A stretch of DNA of 64,000 bases from Asterella californica (taxonomy: Eukaryota > Streptophyta > Marchantiopsida > Marchantiales > Aytoniaceae), in contig JAYKYS010000004.1 of assembly GCA_036924285.1 (NCBI GenBank), positions 26,320,001 through 26,384,000 on the forward strand, given 5' to 3'. The number at the start of each line of letters is the position of its first letter. Positions within the stretch are counted from its first letter, which is position 1. Shown here piece by piece: positions 1 through 11,284 of this stretch. The notes under the pieces were generated by a model, which worked only from the letters and a program-made list of their open reading frames with translations, made no database searches and had not been told where the DNA came from. The translations under genes and the position numbers were made by a program.

Positions 1-940
1 TAGTCTCGATAAAGGGCTAGAGCTTCTCCAAAATGTGTAATCTCCAGACTGCAGTCTTCTACTCCCGTCAAGTTTTCCTTGAACGTGGAGCTCCACACCG
101 GATGACGTTCACTACTGGAGGCGCAAGTCCAACCAGAAATCTCGAGTTTCCTCTGGGATGAGAGAGGCGCCGTGGGGTCTAGAGTAAGAAATCCTCCCAG
201 GAGAACAGGATAACGCACTAGATCATAACGAAGGGATGGGAGATCGTCTAGAAGCAGTCGGTGACTGTGAATGCACCTGTGCCTCCAGAACCTTCTGTCG
301 GGCCATAGGGACATACACTCTCAGACAAACCTAATCCTTTGGTTTCTAACCACAACCCCAGACCATGTACGCTCGACGGTCCAATAACTTGTCTCTGACT
401 GGACGTGGTTAAGATCTTTGCCGTACTTGCAGCCTTGCAGGCCCATTTTGGGCCGTAGTGTACTTTGAGTACTGCAGTAAATCCAGGATTGCGTTGCCTT
501 TTCTGACCGTCCGATGGGAAGGTCCAGAGATTTCCAGATGCTTTATCCTTTCCGCGTGGTATGAACATCACGAACATTATCGAGCTCGAGTGTTCATAGT
601 ACTTCGTATCAAGTACACTGTAGAACCCAACGCTTCCCCGCTTCTCACCGTTGATGAATCTGATTCACACTCTAATGAGATTCTCGGAGAATACGTATTC
701 GAGTTTTCTAGTATCACTATCCAAATTCCTACGAACTCTTCTTTAATGAATGAACGTCTATAGGTTATAATTTACCCCACCTCTAATTGTTCCTCGGACT
801 TCACATCACCCCCATTGGTTGGTTAGGGTCTCACACTGCGGGCCTTATTTTGCTAATCATACTTCCCTGACCCTTAACCGTGCCAAGCGAAAAAACGCAA
901 GGACTCCTCGGGATATGTGTTCTTAAACCACTAGTAGGGG

Positions 941-948
941 TATAAAAG
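941..948 (+). promoter_or_regulatory. TATA-like box
   Basis: The sequence TATAAAAG lies about 30-40 bases ahead of a GC-rich patch followed by a long pyrimidine tract, a layout compatible with a plant core promoter. No gene is recognised downstream, so the function is only a possibility. Confidence 0.2.
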
Positions 949-1361
949 CCTTCACTTCCCGCGGCGGACTCTTTTCACTGTAGCTGTTTTTTTTCTCTCA
1001 GTCAGAGTGCGGGAGGCCAAGGTCTCTGTAGAGCTCCTTGTCTCAAAAGAGCAGTTGGTTCATAGTAATGCGAGGGTAAGTGATAATAACAAAATATGCT
1101 GGATAGGAGAACATTTCAAAATTCAAAATTCAGAATATTCTATTTCTGTGATTCTCAGTGATCTGAGATTCACTTGATAATTTTGAAGTCATCCGTAGTC
1201 TTCCTGAGCTCATCATGGGCTCATTTTGAAGCTCTTTCTTTTCTGCTCATTTTGCTACCAAGATCACAGTGTTTGAGGCTATACTGCGTTGGTAACTGCG
1301 TTGCGCAAATCTCTCAGGGGCCCCCGCCCATGCTGAACTTACTTAGCAAAGGTTTAAAATG

Positions 1362-1398
1362 ATTAGCGGTGGGGGTCCCCACCGCTAATATAGCGGTA
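1362..1398. repeat. Nested palindrome (ACCGCTA hairpin)
   Basis: Two 13-base arms, ATTAGCGGTGGGG and its exact complement, are separated by 2 bases (1362-1389). The right arm overlaps a second palindrome, ACCGCTA-ATA-TAGCGGT. Related sequence (CACCGCTAAT, then GGAACTTGTGGTTTAA) recurs at about 9534-9577, just left of element A. This may be the end of a small dispersed transposable element. Confidence 0.55.
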
Positions 1399-3026
1399 CT
1401 TGTGGTTTAAGGGATGGCTCCCCCACTGGGTAATTTTTAACCCTCAATTTTTTATAAGAAAATATTACTCCGTAAGATTGAAGGCTATAGTGAGAAGCCA
1501 GAGAACTACAACAAATAAATTCCTGCGCTCTTTTCCCCCACGAGTTTATCTTGTTTGGTGTATGCCCACTCGATGTTTACAACGTGGACTGTGTACCAGA
1601 CTACACTGGCGAAAATATCAAAAAGACTAGGGTGGAAGTACCCTTGGTCTAAAATCATGGAGATTCTTTATTCTCACCAACCCTCATCATAGCAATAACT
1701 GAGCACAGTGAGACAGACACCCTTATTACCAAACCTCCCTAACGACAGCTGATAAGCGAAATAAAAGACTAATGGGAAGAGACCCTTACTTGATTCCACC
1801 TCTGACTTGCAACCAGCAAGTTCATAGGTCAAAATGTCATCTCATCAGACATGCATATGTATCTATACGAAAAGCTATGTATATATACCAAAAAATCAGT
1901 TTAAAATATCTTTACAATAGATTATCAATTCATATTCTTTTTAGTGTCTTCACATGAAGGTAAACTGTTGTTGGTTAGAGTTGCGGTCAAGAAATATAGT
2001 CCAAGAAGTGTGGTGATCAAGTAATATAATCTTAAGAATAATGGTTGGTCAAGTTGGACAAACGTATTAGAGATGCGATCAAGTAAAAGATTTACTTGAA
2101 CGTCTCCATATGTACAAAGACTAGCTTGAACAGTCCTCTCCGCACAATCTCTGTCATGAACGGACCTTGACCTGAACCAAAAAGTCTCTTATCACCACAT
2201 TGGATTAAATATTACATGTCAACTGCAGTAACGTTCAACATGGCAATGACAACATCTCGTGAATTGACGTGAATCAGTTGTCCAAAACTCACAAATAAAA
2301 CGAGATACGTGCCAAGAAGTTTACAGAGTTTACCTTAACCCATCACGTGGGACTTGTTGATTCCTTCTACTTAATGATTTTTATAAGATGAGAGAAAATA
2401 GAAATAATCCAACCTTTTCGTTTAATTTATTACTTAACTTTTGTGTCCGAAAGGACTAAGTAATCAATCAGTTTGTTGATTCAATGTATTTTTCCTTCAG
2501 CAGATGTCTACTCTTTGAGGCCATTAAACTTTTGTCACTTCTCTTATTGGATATGTCTTTGTATCTTCATATCTGACAAATATTAAACATTTAAAAATAA
2601 CTTTTATTTTTTTTGTCTCAGCTTTGGTTGAGAATTTATAACACTTATATCTTTTCCAATAACACCAAATCCACAAACGTCCCCAAAGTTCATATTGCAT
2701 GCATATTTGACTTATCACTCGATCGCAAGTAACACTGCTGATAGCATTTCACACTCACTAATTAGTAGTTTGTACATTTTACATAGAACAAAAAACTGGA
2801 ATATAGTGTAAGTGCGATGCAGTCCAAGTGCATGAACATGATCACTTCAAACTGTTGCTCTTTATTAGATTTTATGCCAAACGTGTTCTTGTTTTTTATC
2901 GAAAATTGCTCTTCAACAAGTTGTTTTCTCTCAACTTCTTACTAGTTAAATGTGTTCATCACTATTAGACGTTAAATTTCATATCAAATTAGCATGTGGA
3001 TCCATGATTGATTGAATCAAGCTGCA

Positions 3027-3239
3027 CTATATATAAAATTCACTTCTTGTGTAATGCAATATCATGATGTACAGACTATGTAGAAGACATATCGAGGATA
3101 CATGTATTCGTGTCTTTTTACTCGTGGGCTTCTTCTTCCTTGCACTTTTCTCCTCTTCAGAGGATTCCTCCTCCTCCTCGTCCGCATCGTCAATGGAATC
3201 TTCATCTTGATCTTTACGTTTGTTCCGGTAGAATGACAT
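3027..3239 (-). CDS. Low-complexity charged ORF, possible exon fragment
   Basis: A short minus-strand frame starts with ATG at 3239 and encodes a charged stretch: an acidic run (DEEEEESSEEE) followed by a basic one (KSARKKKPTSKKTR). Such segments occur in many nuclear proteins. No neighbouring exon, domain or splice partner can be assigned. It may be a true short exon, a gene fragment or chance. Confidence 0.2.
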   Translation of the reverse strand: MSFYRNKRKDQDEDSIDDADEEEEESSEEEKSARKKKPTSKKTRIHVSSICLLHSLYIMILHYTRSEFYI

Positions 3240-3345
3240 AGCTTCGGATGACTGGCAACTACACGACTAAACCACGTCTGTAGCACTGTAAATGATCTAC
3301 AAATACGATGCAACTTATGTTTGCACCTTAAACCACAAGTCTCGC

Positions 3346-3356
3346 TATAAAAGGGG
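3346..3356 (+). promoter_or_regulatory. TATA-like box
   Basis: TATAAAAGGGG lies upstream of the pyrimidine- and repeat-rich region that leads to the unrecognised coding remnant at 4565-4932. It is a good match to a TATA element, but transcription is not shown. Confidence 0.25.
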
Positions 3357-3715
3357 GTGTCGACGTGACATTCGCTCCCCATTGTCCTTGTAGCGAACAT
3401 GGGAGTGCAGCCGGAGCAAGTCATGCCCGGCCAGGTGCCTCAAACGCTCTAAGGTTTCCGCGAGTGCACTTCGTATGCTTTCCTGTCGCGTTCCGCCGCA
3501 CACTCATTGCACTATGTGATTTTTGCCTCTTGTGGGTCTCTACGGATTTCAGTTTTTGGTGGGCCTGGCTTCTGGCGTGGATTCTTTGGTGGACCACGTT
3601 GTGTAAACTAACTGTGTGAAATGCAGCGGCGAGTCTGGAGGTGCGGGTTGTGACAATTTCTGACATCTCGTTGCTTTTGATGAACTATTCTTGTCGTGGA
3701 TTCGTCATCGCTTGT

Positions 3716-3975
3716 GGACAGTGAGTGGTGGCTCTGTTCGGGCTAGCATGTGCTCGTTTCAATCTGGTCTGTGACTTCGTGAGTGGGCAGTGGTTGCTTC
3801 ATCCCAGCTATCTCGATCTCGTATCAATCTGCACAAGAAATTTTCGTGAGTGGTGAGTGCTAGCTTCCTCTCGACTATCTCGGTCTCGTTTGAATCTTTC
3901 TTGCAACTTCGTGAGTGGGCAGTGGTTGCTTCATCCCGGCTAGTCCGATCTCGTTTCAATCTGACTTGTAACTTT
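3716..3975. repeat. Degenerate ~66-bp tandem repeat, about 4 copies
   Basis: Each copy begins near GTGAGTGG-CAGTGGTTGCTTC, continues through CTATCTCGATCTCGTTTCAATCTG and ends in ..AACTTC. Copies are diverged from one another. Weaker echoes (GTGGGCAGTGATTGGTGG) continue to about 4130. Confidence 0.6.
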
Positions 3976-4564
3976 GTCGCCGTCAATGCGTGATGGCTTT
4001 GAGGATAACCCGTGTTAGTTTCAATCTGACGATCGGTGGTGCTTGTGGATAGTGATTGGTGGCGAAGTTGTTAGTAGCCGATCGTGATACTCTGGCATGG
4101 GACCTCGCTTGTGGGCAGTGATTGGTGGGATATTATGGGTAACAGGCGTTTGAAGCTTGCTTGGGGCCTCGCTCCCGTGTGTGGGCTAGCCCGTGTTCGT
4201 GTCATACTCCTTCATAGTTCGCTTTCGGGTTATTCTTTGTACTTTGGTCAGGCTGAGGTGCTACTTTCGGATCTTTTGGCAGCGTTATCAGTTTCCGGTT
4301 GCATCCTGTACTGCATTGGCTCGTTCGCACTTTCTTCTTGTTCTCGTTTCCAGTTACAGCCTGTACTACATTGACTCGTTCGCACAGTCTTTTTGTAGAG
4401 CTCTGGCAGAAAGAGACGCGGCTTGGTTACACGACCTCTTTGGAGCTCCGCAATTTGTTTGCTTATCGTTTTCGGTAGCGGCCTGTACTGCATTGGCTCG
4501 TGAGCATATTTGTTTTGTTACCACTCTTGGTTATTGTTACTGGTTCTTTATCTGTATTCATCAT

Positions 4565-4932
4565 GTCTGCAGAAACCGTATCTGTTCCTCCTTCTCGTGA
4601 CATGTACGAGGCTGACACCGACGTTGTGCAAGCCTTGTATCGAACGTGTCTTGGAAGGGGTATGGAAGTTTTCATGGGTGGGTGTTTCTCGTTATGCACC
4701 TTGTTCTGACGCTCCCATGAGACTTGCTCGACTGATTTCTGTCGAGAGGATGCCAGAGATGTTTCCTGTTTTCTGTGTTGCCTGTGATCTATTTTCTGCC
4801 ACATTGGATAGAGAATTTGAGCCTTTTATTTTGTGTGTTGCGTTCTCTTATGCGGAGTCTTTGCCTAAGAAACAAAGGTATATTGTTTACCGGCAGTTGG
4901 CTGATGCAGCCGGCTGGAAAGAGCGTACTTAG
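4565..4932 (+). pseudogene. Unrecognised coding remnant with a frame change
   Basis: An ATG at 4565 opens a frame reading MSAETVSVPPSRDMYEADTD and onward to about residue 37. A second frame overlaps it and continues with protein-like composition (residues such as RLARLISVERMPEMFPVF and YRQLADAAGWKERT) to a stop at 4930-4932. Together they could be one protein of about 120 residues broken by a single frameshift near 4670-4690. I do not recognise the family. The upstream TATA-like box and repeats could belong to it. A decayed gag-like leader or a lineage-specific gene are both possible. Confidence 0.3.
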
Positions 4933-5239
4933 TTCCCTGAGTACTTGCAATCAGCTGTGCAGGTAACTTGGGAAGAGCCTGGAGAGACCCATGTTAGATT
5001 TGTACCTTGAGTGTTTTGGATTTCCGCTCCTGTCTGTATCATATTTTGCATCTGTTATGTATCATATCATTGTGTATCACTGGGTTGGACTTTCTCATTT
5101 TCTTTACAAGTATGGGTTCTTTGGTACTTTGTTTGGCTTGTGCCTCCTCTCCTCCTGTGAGAGGAGTGAACCTTCGCTGAACTGGTCAGCTTGTTGGGTT
5201 CAACTCCTAACCAAGGTACATTGGATATGATCGATTTGT

Positions 5240-5580
5240 GTTGTGAGCATTTTGGGTCAGAAACCGGTTTTCAACTCCCGTTTTGCTAATCCCCTTAGTG
5301 CTAATGCGCTTAGTGCAGAAACGTACTGCTTGTAATCCGTTTCGAGACCCCGGTGCAGCGGAAGTACACACTGAACTGTAAAACTGAATGCTAAACTTGT
5401 AAAATGCAGTGAAGGTACCGGTTTCGAGACCCCAGTTTTTACGAAAACAGAAGAAGTAGGCGGTTTTGTCCTCCGGTTATATATTCCAGTTTTGTGAAAC
5501 AGGTAATGAAATGGGAAAGTAGTGGTTTGGAGACCCCGGTTTTGCGAATATTAAGGAACTAGCCGGTTTTAGGGTCCAAT
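5240..5580. repeat. Degenerate repeat of CCGGTTT..GAGACCCCGGTTTTGCG
   Basis: The phrase 'ccggtttcgagaccccggttttgcgaa' recurs in varied forms at about 5260, 5338, 5420, 5520 and 5565. Spacing is irregular and copies are diverged. No coding content is seen. Confidence 0.45.
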
Positions 5581-5899
5581 TTTGCTGTTCCATTTTTTTG
5601 AAACCGGTAAAAAATACCAGGATAACGGAGCAACCTCTCAAACTATTGTACTCCCACGATAGCTTCTGACCACATAACCACTTTCTGAGGAATAACTGGT
5701 CGGAGGGATAAATACAAGCAAGAGATAGAAAAAATAACCTGACATAGAGAAAATGCAAAATCATTTGCACAGAAATACTGGATAGTTTTGATACAATGTT
5801 ATTGTCCTCCAGAAGAACTCTGAAAACAATAATCGACATATAAACTCAAGAATAAGAGTAATAAAGTCTTCAAGCTTATCCACGCACAATTTCAAACTC

Positions 5900-5968
5900 G
5901 TCCACGAAAGGGTAGGGAGTCCGTCCGCGAAAGAAAAGAGAATCCATCCGCGAAAGAAAAGGGAGTCC
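5900..5968. repeat. 23-bp tandem repeat, 3 units
   Basis: Three consecutive 23-base units (5900-5922, 5923-5945, 5946-5968) share the core TCCGCGAAAGAAAAG and end in TCC. The array lies just beyond the 3' end of the transposase gene. Confidence 0.75.
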
Positions 5969-6120
5969 ATCTAGCCATTGTACGCTGCAGCAACTGAAAA
6001 CAAAGAGAAAGTATTCTTGAGTTAGTCTAAGTATAAAATAAATGCAACAAGTGAAAATTGATAATTCGATATAGAGAAAAAATAAGTAAAATAGGATGTA
6101 CTTGTAAACTTTATCTGCAT

Positions 6121-8033
6121 TCAAGTCGATGGACGTTCGTCAAACAAGCACATCCGGAGCTCAGTCTTCCACTCAGTACCACGAGGAGGTAACACTCGTG
6201 TAGTGCCGATTCTATGACATACAGTCGTGTGTTGTGGTCGACGCTCATATATCTTGATCGGCTCGCGAGTGATGTTCTCATTCCAATCCATTGCGCATGC
6301 TGCGAGATGAGCTTCGTGGGTCCTCGCAAAATGGATCCTCTTCGTGGCAAACTTGTTGATAACAGAGTTGAAAGTTTCGGACATATAGTTCTCTCTCGTC
6401 CGTGTTTAAAAACGCATCTTCGAGGGTGTGATAAACCGTGCGAGGAAACTCACCATGGCCACATGCGTAGGTCCATCTACGTAGAGTATAGACGTCAAGA
6501 GGTCAGAAATGACATAAACAACCAAGGTTTATAAATGATTAGTCGAGGATGGAAACTTACTCTTTGTGTAATAGATATCAGCTGCGGGTGTATTCAAGTC
6601 TGGCATACTGCAACACGCATGACGTACTCCAGTTTCGCGAGCGAGGATGTAACACGTAACATGATCTCCAGCCAAATGATCCGCAGCATTTCGGATGTCT
6701 AAACACATCAGTGACGCATCATCCTCCTCTCGAGGGTAGCGCCCCTCATCCCCAACAATTCTCTTGGCATTCAATTGTGCACATGTATAGATCCACCCCT
6801 TCAACTTGTCGGCTATGTCATGTTCAGCCAACTCAGGGTACATCATCCGTCGAGAGAGGAGAGGATCTCCTGAATTCAATCCTCTCATTGTGACCACCCG
6901 CTCAACTACCTGAGGCTTGTTTCCAACAACTGATGCTCCTTGGGAGCGTAGCCAAGTCACCAACTGCCTCTTTGTCAGGAGCTCCAAGTCAGCTGCCACC
7001 TCAGCATCTTCAACGGCTCCGGGAACACGCTTCTTGTTCACCACGTCAACCAAGAACCTCTTGATAACGTTCTTGCACTTGTGCCACAAGTCCTTCTGGC
7101 TAACAATCCCGTGACGGCGTAAGATGGCATCCACTGAACTCTTGTCGTCATGCACGACCTCGTCTGGCACTATCCCACGAGCTAGCAATCGCTTAATGCC
7201 CTCTTCGAACACACGATCCTCAATCAGCCATGAGTTATTTCTCGTCTCCACACGCGTCATGTTCATCAACTCTATCACACGACGATCACTCGCGTCGAGG
7301 AATGCACATGTGCCGTTGAACTCATTACGCGTCGAGTTATATCTCAAGTCAGCGTAAACAACAAAATTCCTTACAAGATAATAAGTTTGGTCAAAAGTGA
7401 CCAACTATACCTCCACTCTAATCCGTCAAGGAAAATAAGAAAAGAACGCATAGAACATTGAGCGAAGATAAAGGTAGCATTGAGCTCACCGCTTGGAGGA
7501 GCCGCGTTCAAGTCTGAGAAGTGTCTGGCTAACACTTGCGTCTGTAGCTCGGTCTTCTTTCTGGACCAAAGGTCCAACGTCACCTCGATCCACCCTATCT
7601 CTCTCCGGGTGCCACTCTGGAAATAGAAGAAGTGTGTCCTCGATACCGGAGCTAACCCACCCTCTCGATACACATAATCTAACTGGGAGAACCCTAGTCC
7701 AGCACAAAATGCAGCTGAGTACATGCGATGCGTAATGTCTGGGACACTATTATATATCTCCATCTCCGTGGATCTCCATCCATAGGTATGTCGATCAGGA
7801 CATATTAGCTTCACAGACCAGCTTTGATGGATCGAGGAAATGATGGGTGGCAAAAATGAATGCGAGCATCTGTAGTGAGGACATCTAACGCTAAAAGTCT
7901 GAAAGAGTTCTCTCAACCGAGATGCGGTTACAAATGCATGCACTTGTAGGTCATCAGCGCTGAAACTAACATAAAGCTCCATCACATTCGAAAGCAACTC
8001 TATCTGTAGCAACACTCGACCCCTTTTCCTCAT
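6121..8033 (-). CDS. Kolobok-like DDE transposase gene with SAP-like motif
   Basis: Three open minus-strand exons: about 8033-7490, about 7425-6561, and 6392-6121 (stop TGA). Exon 2 ends at a strong GTAAGT donor; joining to 6392 keeps frame. Intron 1 borders are not resolved. Exon 1 has a CxxxxC pair (CPHYRC), a C..H..W finger (CPDRHTYGW) and the FxxLGxxxxxxxF-type block that precedes the catalytic region. Exon 2 has the first Asp (VVYADLRYNS), the second Asp (EVVHDDKSSVD) followed by DLWHKCKNVIKRF, a SAP-like helix-turn-helix motif (LLTKRQLVTWLRSQGA), and a GDHxxC motif. Exon 3 has the acidic residue in SETFNSVINKFATKR and DWNEN. Order and spacing fit Kolobok-type cut-and-paste transposases. 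No stop interrupts the exons. Whether it is an active transposon or domesticated is unknown; no terminal inverted repeats were found. Confidence 0.65.
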
Positions 8034-8209
8034 GACCTCCCCCCAAAACCTCAAAATCCATCAAAACAACCCCCTCAACCTGAGAGTCTAGTATTGTTGA
8101 CCCCCCACCCTACAAACAAAATAGTGAAGGTTACAAACCCTTTACATACTTTACAAACAATTGAAGTCATACTTCTCAAATATATGCAAACATAACATAA
8201 AGCCAAATG

Positions 8210-8608
8210 TCAAAAGACAAGTAGCTGGTCTTCATTGGCTACGATGCCAAGAGCATGCAACACATCCGCATCCGCAGCAAACTCATCAACACCTCTGGAT
8301 GCGCCCTCCTCCTCCAGAACACCCTCCTGTGGGATTACATATGGGTCAACCGGTAACTGCTCAGCGTCCAAGACCATCTGATCTATCCGCGACTCATTTG
8401 TGACAAACAAAAACTTGAACACGATAGCGTGACCCGTCCCAAGACCCAAGAGTCTCATGACCTGCACATACCTAGGTAGTATTGACTCTGGAACCCTCAC
8501 CATACCCGTGGGGACCTCCGGACATCCTCTAGGTACGTGACGATCCCCTCGTCGTCTAAGATGGTTTCTGAGCGGCATCACCAAAACTAGAAAGAGTATG
8601 GAATCCAC
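8210..8608 (-). CDS. Possible upstream exon of the transposase gene
   Basis: An open minus-strand frame of about 130 residues lies just upstream of the transposase exons, with a Pro/Val-rich middle and an acidic end (LEEEGASRGVDEFAADADVL). It could be a 5' exon spliced into the exon starting near 8033, where a pyrimidine-rich tract ending in TTTGTTTGTAG occurs. No domain is recognised, and it may not be translated. Confidence 0.25.
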   Translation of the reverse strand: MDSILFLVLVMPLRNHLRRRGDRHVPRGCPEVPTGMVRVPESILPRYVQVMRLLGLGTGHAIVFKFLFVTNESRIDQMVLDAEQLPVDPYVIPQEGVLEEEGASRGVDEFAADADVLHALGIVANEDQLLVF

Positions 8609-8850
8609 GCACGTCTATCCGTCCAGAGGTCCAACAAAGATCTACTACTGTGACCAAATCCACCCAACTAGGAAGTAGTACAAAACTCTAAAACCAATCC
8701 CTTATTTCCACTCCAGAACCTCAACAAAGTAGAAATTTCTGCCAACATATGAAAGTAATGTTAGTGAAAACCTCTACTATAAAATCAAACTGAACTCATT
8801 ATTCAAACCTCACAATAGCTAAGAGGGACATGCACAACCCAAGAAATCAC

Positions 8851-8963
8851 CAAGAAACTAGAATGAGAAGTGGAGAGAGCAAATGACAAAATGAGATCAA
8901 GAAACTAGAATGAGAACTGGAGAGAGCAAATGACAAATTGAGATCAAGAAACAAGAATGAGAG
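8851..8963. repeat. 47-bp tandem repeat, 2.4 copies
   Basis: Two 47-base units (8851-8897 and 8898-8944) differ at only a couple of positions. A third partial unit follows. Each begins CAAGAAACTAGAATGAGAA. Confidence 0.85.
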
Positions 8964-9591
8964 TAAAAAGAGGATGAGAGTGAAAAGACAATTATCGGAA
9001 GGTATACCCTTGTACTTGTAACCCACCCACCTACCAGCAGGAAGGTGAGATCCGCGAGACCCAGCTTGGCAAGGACTTCCGCGAAGTGAACATCGGAACA
9101 ATTTTTCGGCACGTGAAAACCGGTTTGCGACAGCCAGAAATACGAATTATTCAAGTACCCATGCCGGCCGGACTGCAATCGCTACGCGAGCTCCTCGCAT
9201 CGGAAATAACGAAATCGGGACACGTTTCTTACTTAGCTACGTCTGTGTACTATAACCGTAGTATTACTGTACAAGCACCATTCAAATTTCAAATTTGAGT
9301 AGATTCCTTTTCTTTGATTTTCATTGGTTCTTTCTTTGAGAGACAAAATCTGAGCCGTCTGATCTCAGATTCCGACCAGGGTGGTATCAATTTGAAGATC
9401 TTCTGATTCTTTACGTTTTGAGTCGCAGATCGTCAGTTCTCGATAACGAATAAAAAAACGTCAACGAAGTGCATATCTAGTGGACCAGCCCGCCGCGTCT
9501 AAACGCGATTAGTTCCAGTTAACAATATTTAATGGTGGTATATCTCACCGCTAATGTAGTGGAACTTGTGGTTTAATGAACCAGGCTTAGA

Positions 9592-9595
9592 ACGC
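9592..9595. other. Target-site duplication of element A, left (ACGC)
   Basis: ACGC precedes the left LTR and recurs at 28281-28284 directly after the right LTR. The 10-base LTR ends (TGTCGTGTCG and the complement of CGACACGATA) match at nine positions, which supports this boundary. A 5-base AACGC reading with an LTR one base shorter is also possible. Confidence 0.75.
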
Positions 9596-11284
9596 TGTCG
9601 TGTCGTGGACCGGCTCCTACTTGAAATTCAAACTTCGATGCTTGTCGCTCCAAAGACACTCATGAGAAGACAAGCTAGGCCCCAGCTTACGGATTTTGGC
9701 ACAATCTCAGATCTCCATTTTCATCGCATAGATGGATAGAGCTCTTTGTCAGCTTTCCATAAGCATCTTGTCTACTTCGTTTGGGCGCCTAGTGGAGAAG
9801 TTACAAGACTCGAAAGATGGAGAAAATAAGCTAGGTCCCAACTTACGGGTTTTTGGCACCACTTCGGATCTTCGTTTTTATCGCACCAGTGGATAGAGCT
9901 CCTTGTCAGCATTTCATAGGCACTTTGTTTACTTCGTTTGGACGCATAGTGAAGAAGTTATAGGACTCGAAAGATGGAGAAAACAAGCTAGGCCCCAGCT
10001 TACGAGCTTTTGGCGCAGCTTCGGATCTTTACTTTTATCGCATAGATGGATAGAGCTCGTTGTCAGCTTTCCATGGGCATCTTGTTTATTTCGTTTGGAC
10101 ATCCAGTGAAGAAGTTATGCGATTCGAAAAAAGACAAAATCAAGCTAGGCCCCTAGTTACTTGCTGACTGGGTATTTAGGACTTCAGGCGTTATATCAAA
10201 GACGCAAGGGGCCTGCTTCTTATTTTTGAGGGTTGAACTTCTTACGTACAGACTGTTGCAAGGGGGCTGCTTAAGGAGTTTGCTTGTTCCTGCGATCTGT
10301 CGGTGGATGTTTTGGAGAATTGGGAAGTCCAATACACGCGCGCAAGGTGTCATCGGGTTCAGATCTGTGCAGGCTACGCACAAGTTAAGACGGTTCTTGA
10401 AGAGACGGATCGGGGGTTGTGTTCTGGAAGAAATTGAGACGCATGAAGCAGATTTGGGGTTTTCAGTTACCTGTGAAGGAGAGTTGGACCGTTCGGACCG
10501 TTCCGGAGTCCAAACTTGTTGTCCTTGGATCCATCGGGATCAGAACAACGAGTTCTTCAGGAAATTGAAGACGATACCAGTTTTCATTGGGCGGTTTGGG
10601 AGTTGTGAGTGAAATTGGTTCGCAAGGAAGCGCTTGCATCAGATTTTTCATCGCCTGCGACATGAGATTGGATTGTTCTTCGCGATCGGTGAGCCAAGCT
10701 CTTCGTTCTTGGTGCCTACGCGATCAGGGAGTCCTCATGTACGCATAGGAGAAGACTGTAAGTGAATTGGATTGTTGGTTTGGGTGTGGTGAGCGAATTT
10801 GAGCCGCGGGGAACCGATTTACGTTAGTTTTTTGCAACCTGCGACCAAATTTCTCGAGTGGTTTTGCGAGGGGAACTCCAAACGGCTTGTTTGGAGTCTT
10901 GTTGGGTTCAGGGTAGCCAGATCTACCTACCAGAGAAGACGGATATCAGTTTAGACGATCCGTTTGTGCGGTGTGAGCGGTTTTAAGTCGCAGGGAGGAG
11001 CTTCTGGAAGTTCGGTCACCTGCGACCAAAAATCGGCGATATCTCGACTATCGGGAGTCGGATCTGAAGGTTTCTTGAGCCAAAGGAGTCAGGGAAGGAG
11101 ACCCTATCGACATTTGAAGATCGTAAGGAGAAAGGAGAAAGTTCTCAGATAGGTCTTTTTCGGTTTCTTTGCTACGGATTTCGTCTTTTTGAGTTCGTTA
11201 AGGACTTAATTGGTTGTGTACGGCTTGTGGTAGTTAGCTTTAGCCAAGAGCTAGTGCGTGGATGTGGTTTGGACTTGGGTTTTG
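9596..11284 (+). repeat. Element A, 5' LTR, first part (split by element B)
   Basis: The LTR starts TGTCGTGTCGTGGACC and matches the LTR at 26263-28280 along its whole length with scattered differences. It breaks at 11284, within '..gacttgggttttg', where element B is inserted. It resumes at 19911. The two pieces total about 2016 bases, equal to the right-hand LTR (2018). The four bases before it, ACGC, recur after the right LTR. Confidence 0.92.
9673..10150. repeat. 157-bp tandem repeat within LTR A, 3 units
   Basis: Units start with GCTAGGC(C/T)CC at 9673, 9830 and 9987, exactly 157 bases apart, with a fourth partial start at 10144. Each contains a TTTTATCGCA..GGATAGAGCTC..TTGTCAGC core. 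The same three units occur at the same spacing in the right LTR (26341, 26498, 26655, then 26812). They probably belong to the U3 region, where such repeats can act as enhancer modules. Confidence 0.85.

Larger units (their letters stand above)
1..3106. other. No recognised gene; intergenic DNA
   Basis: Apart from the sites listed separately, I see no coding region with recognisable domains here. The short open frames are unsupported by codon pattern or family resemblance. A stretch around 2640-2730 resembles dispersed copies near 36.2 kb and 62.9 kb. Confidence 0.4.

Noticed and set aside
9086..9298. Plus frame and overlapping minus frame (8897-9178) in a GC-rich patch
   Set aside because: Neither has an ATG-led start with domain support. 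The minus frame has a plausible GTAGGT donor but an upstream stop and no clear partner exon, so I did not call it.
9903..10109. Open frame with protein-like composition (MSAFHRHFVYFVWTH..)
   Set aside because: It lies wholly inside LTR A tandem repeats, recurs only with the LTR and has no family resemblance.
9673..10150. Regular repeats that could suggest a CRISPR array
   Set aside because: Units are 157 bp, contiguous and without spacers, lie inside a plant LTR and recur in its partner.
10226..10612. 128-codon frame in LTR A
   Set aside because: Repeated in the other LTR with stops and frame differences; best explained as chance reading of LTR sequence.
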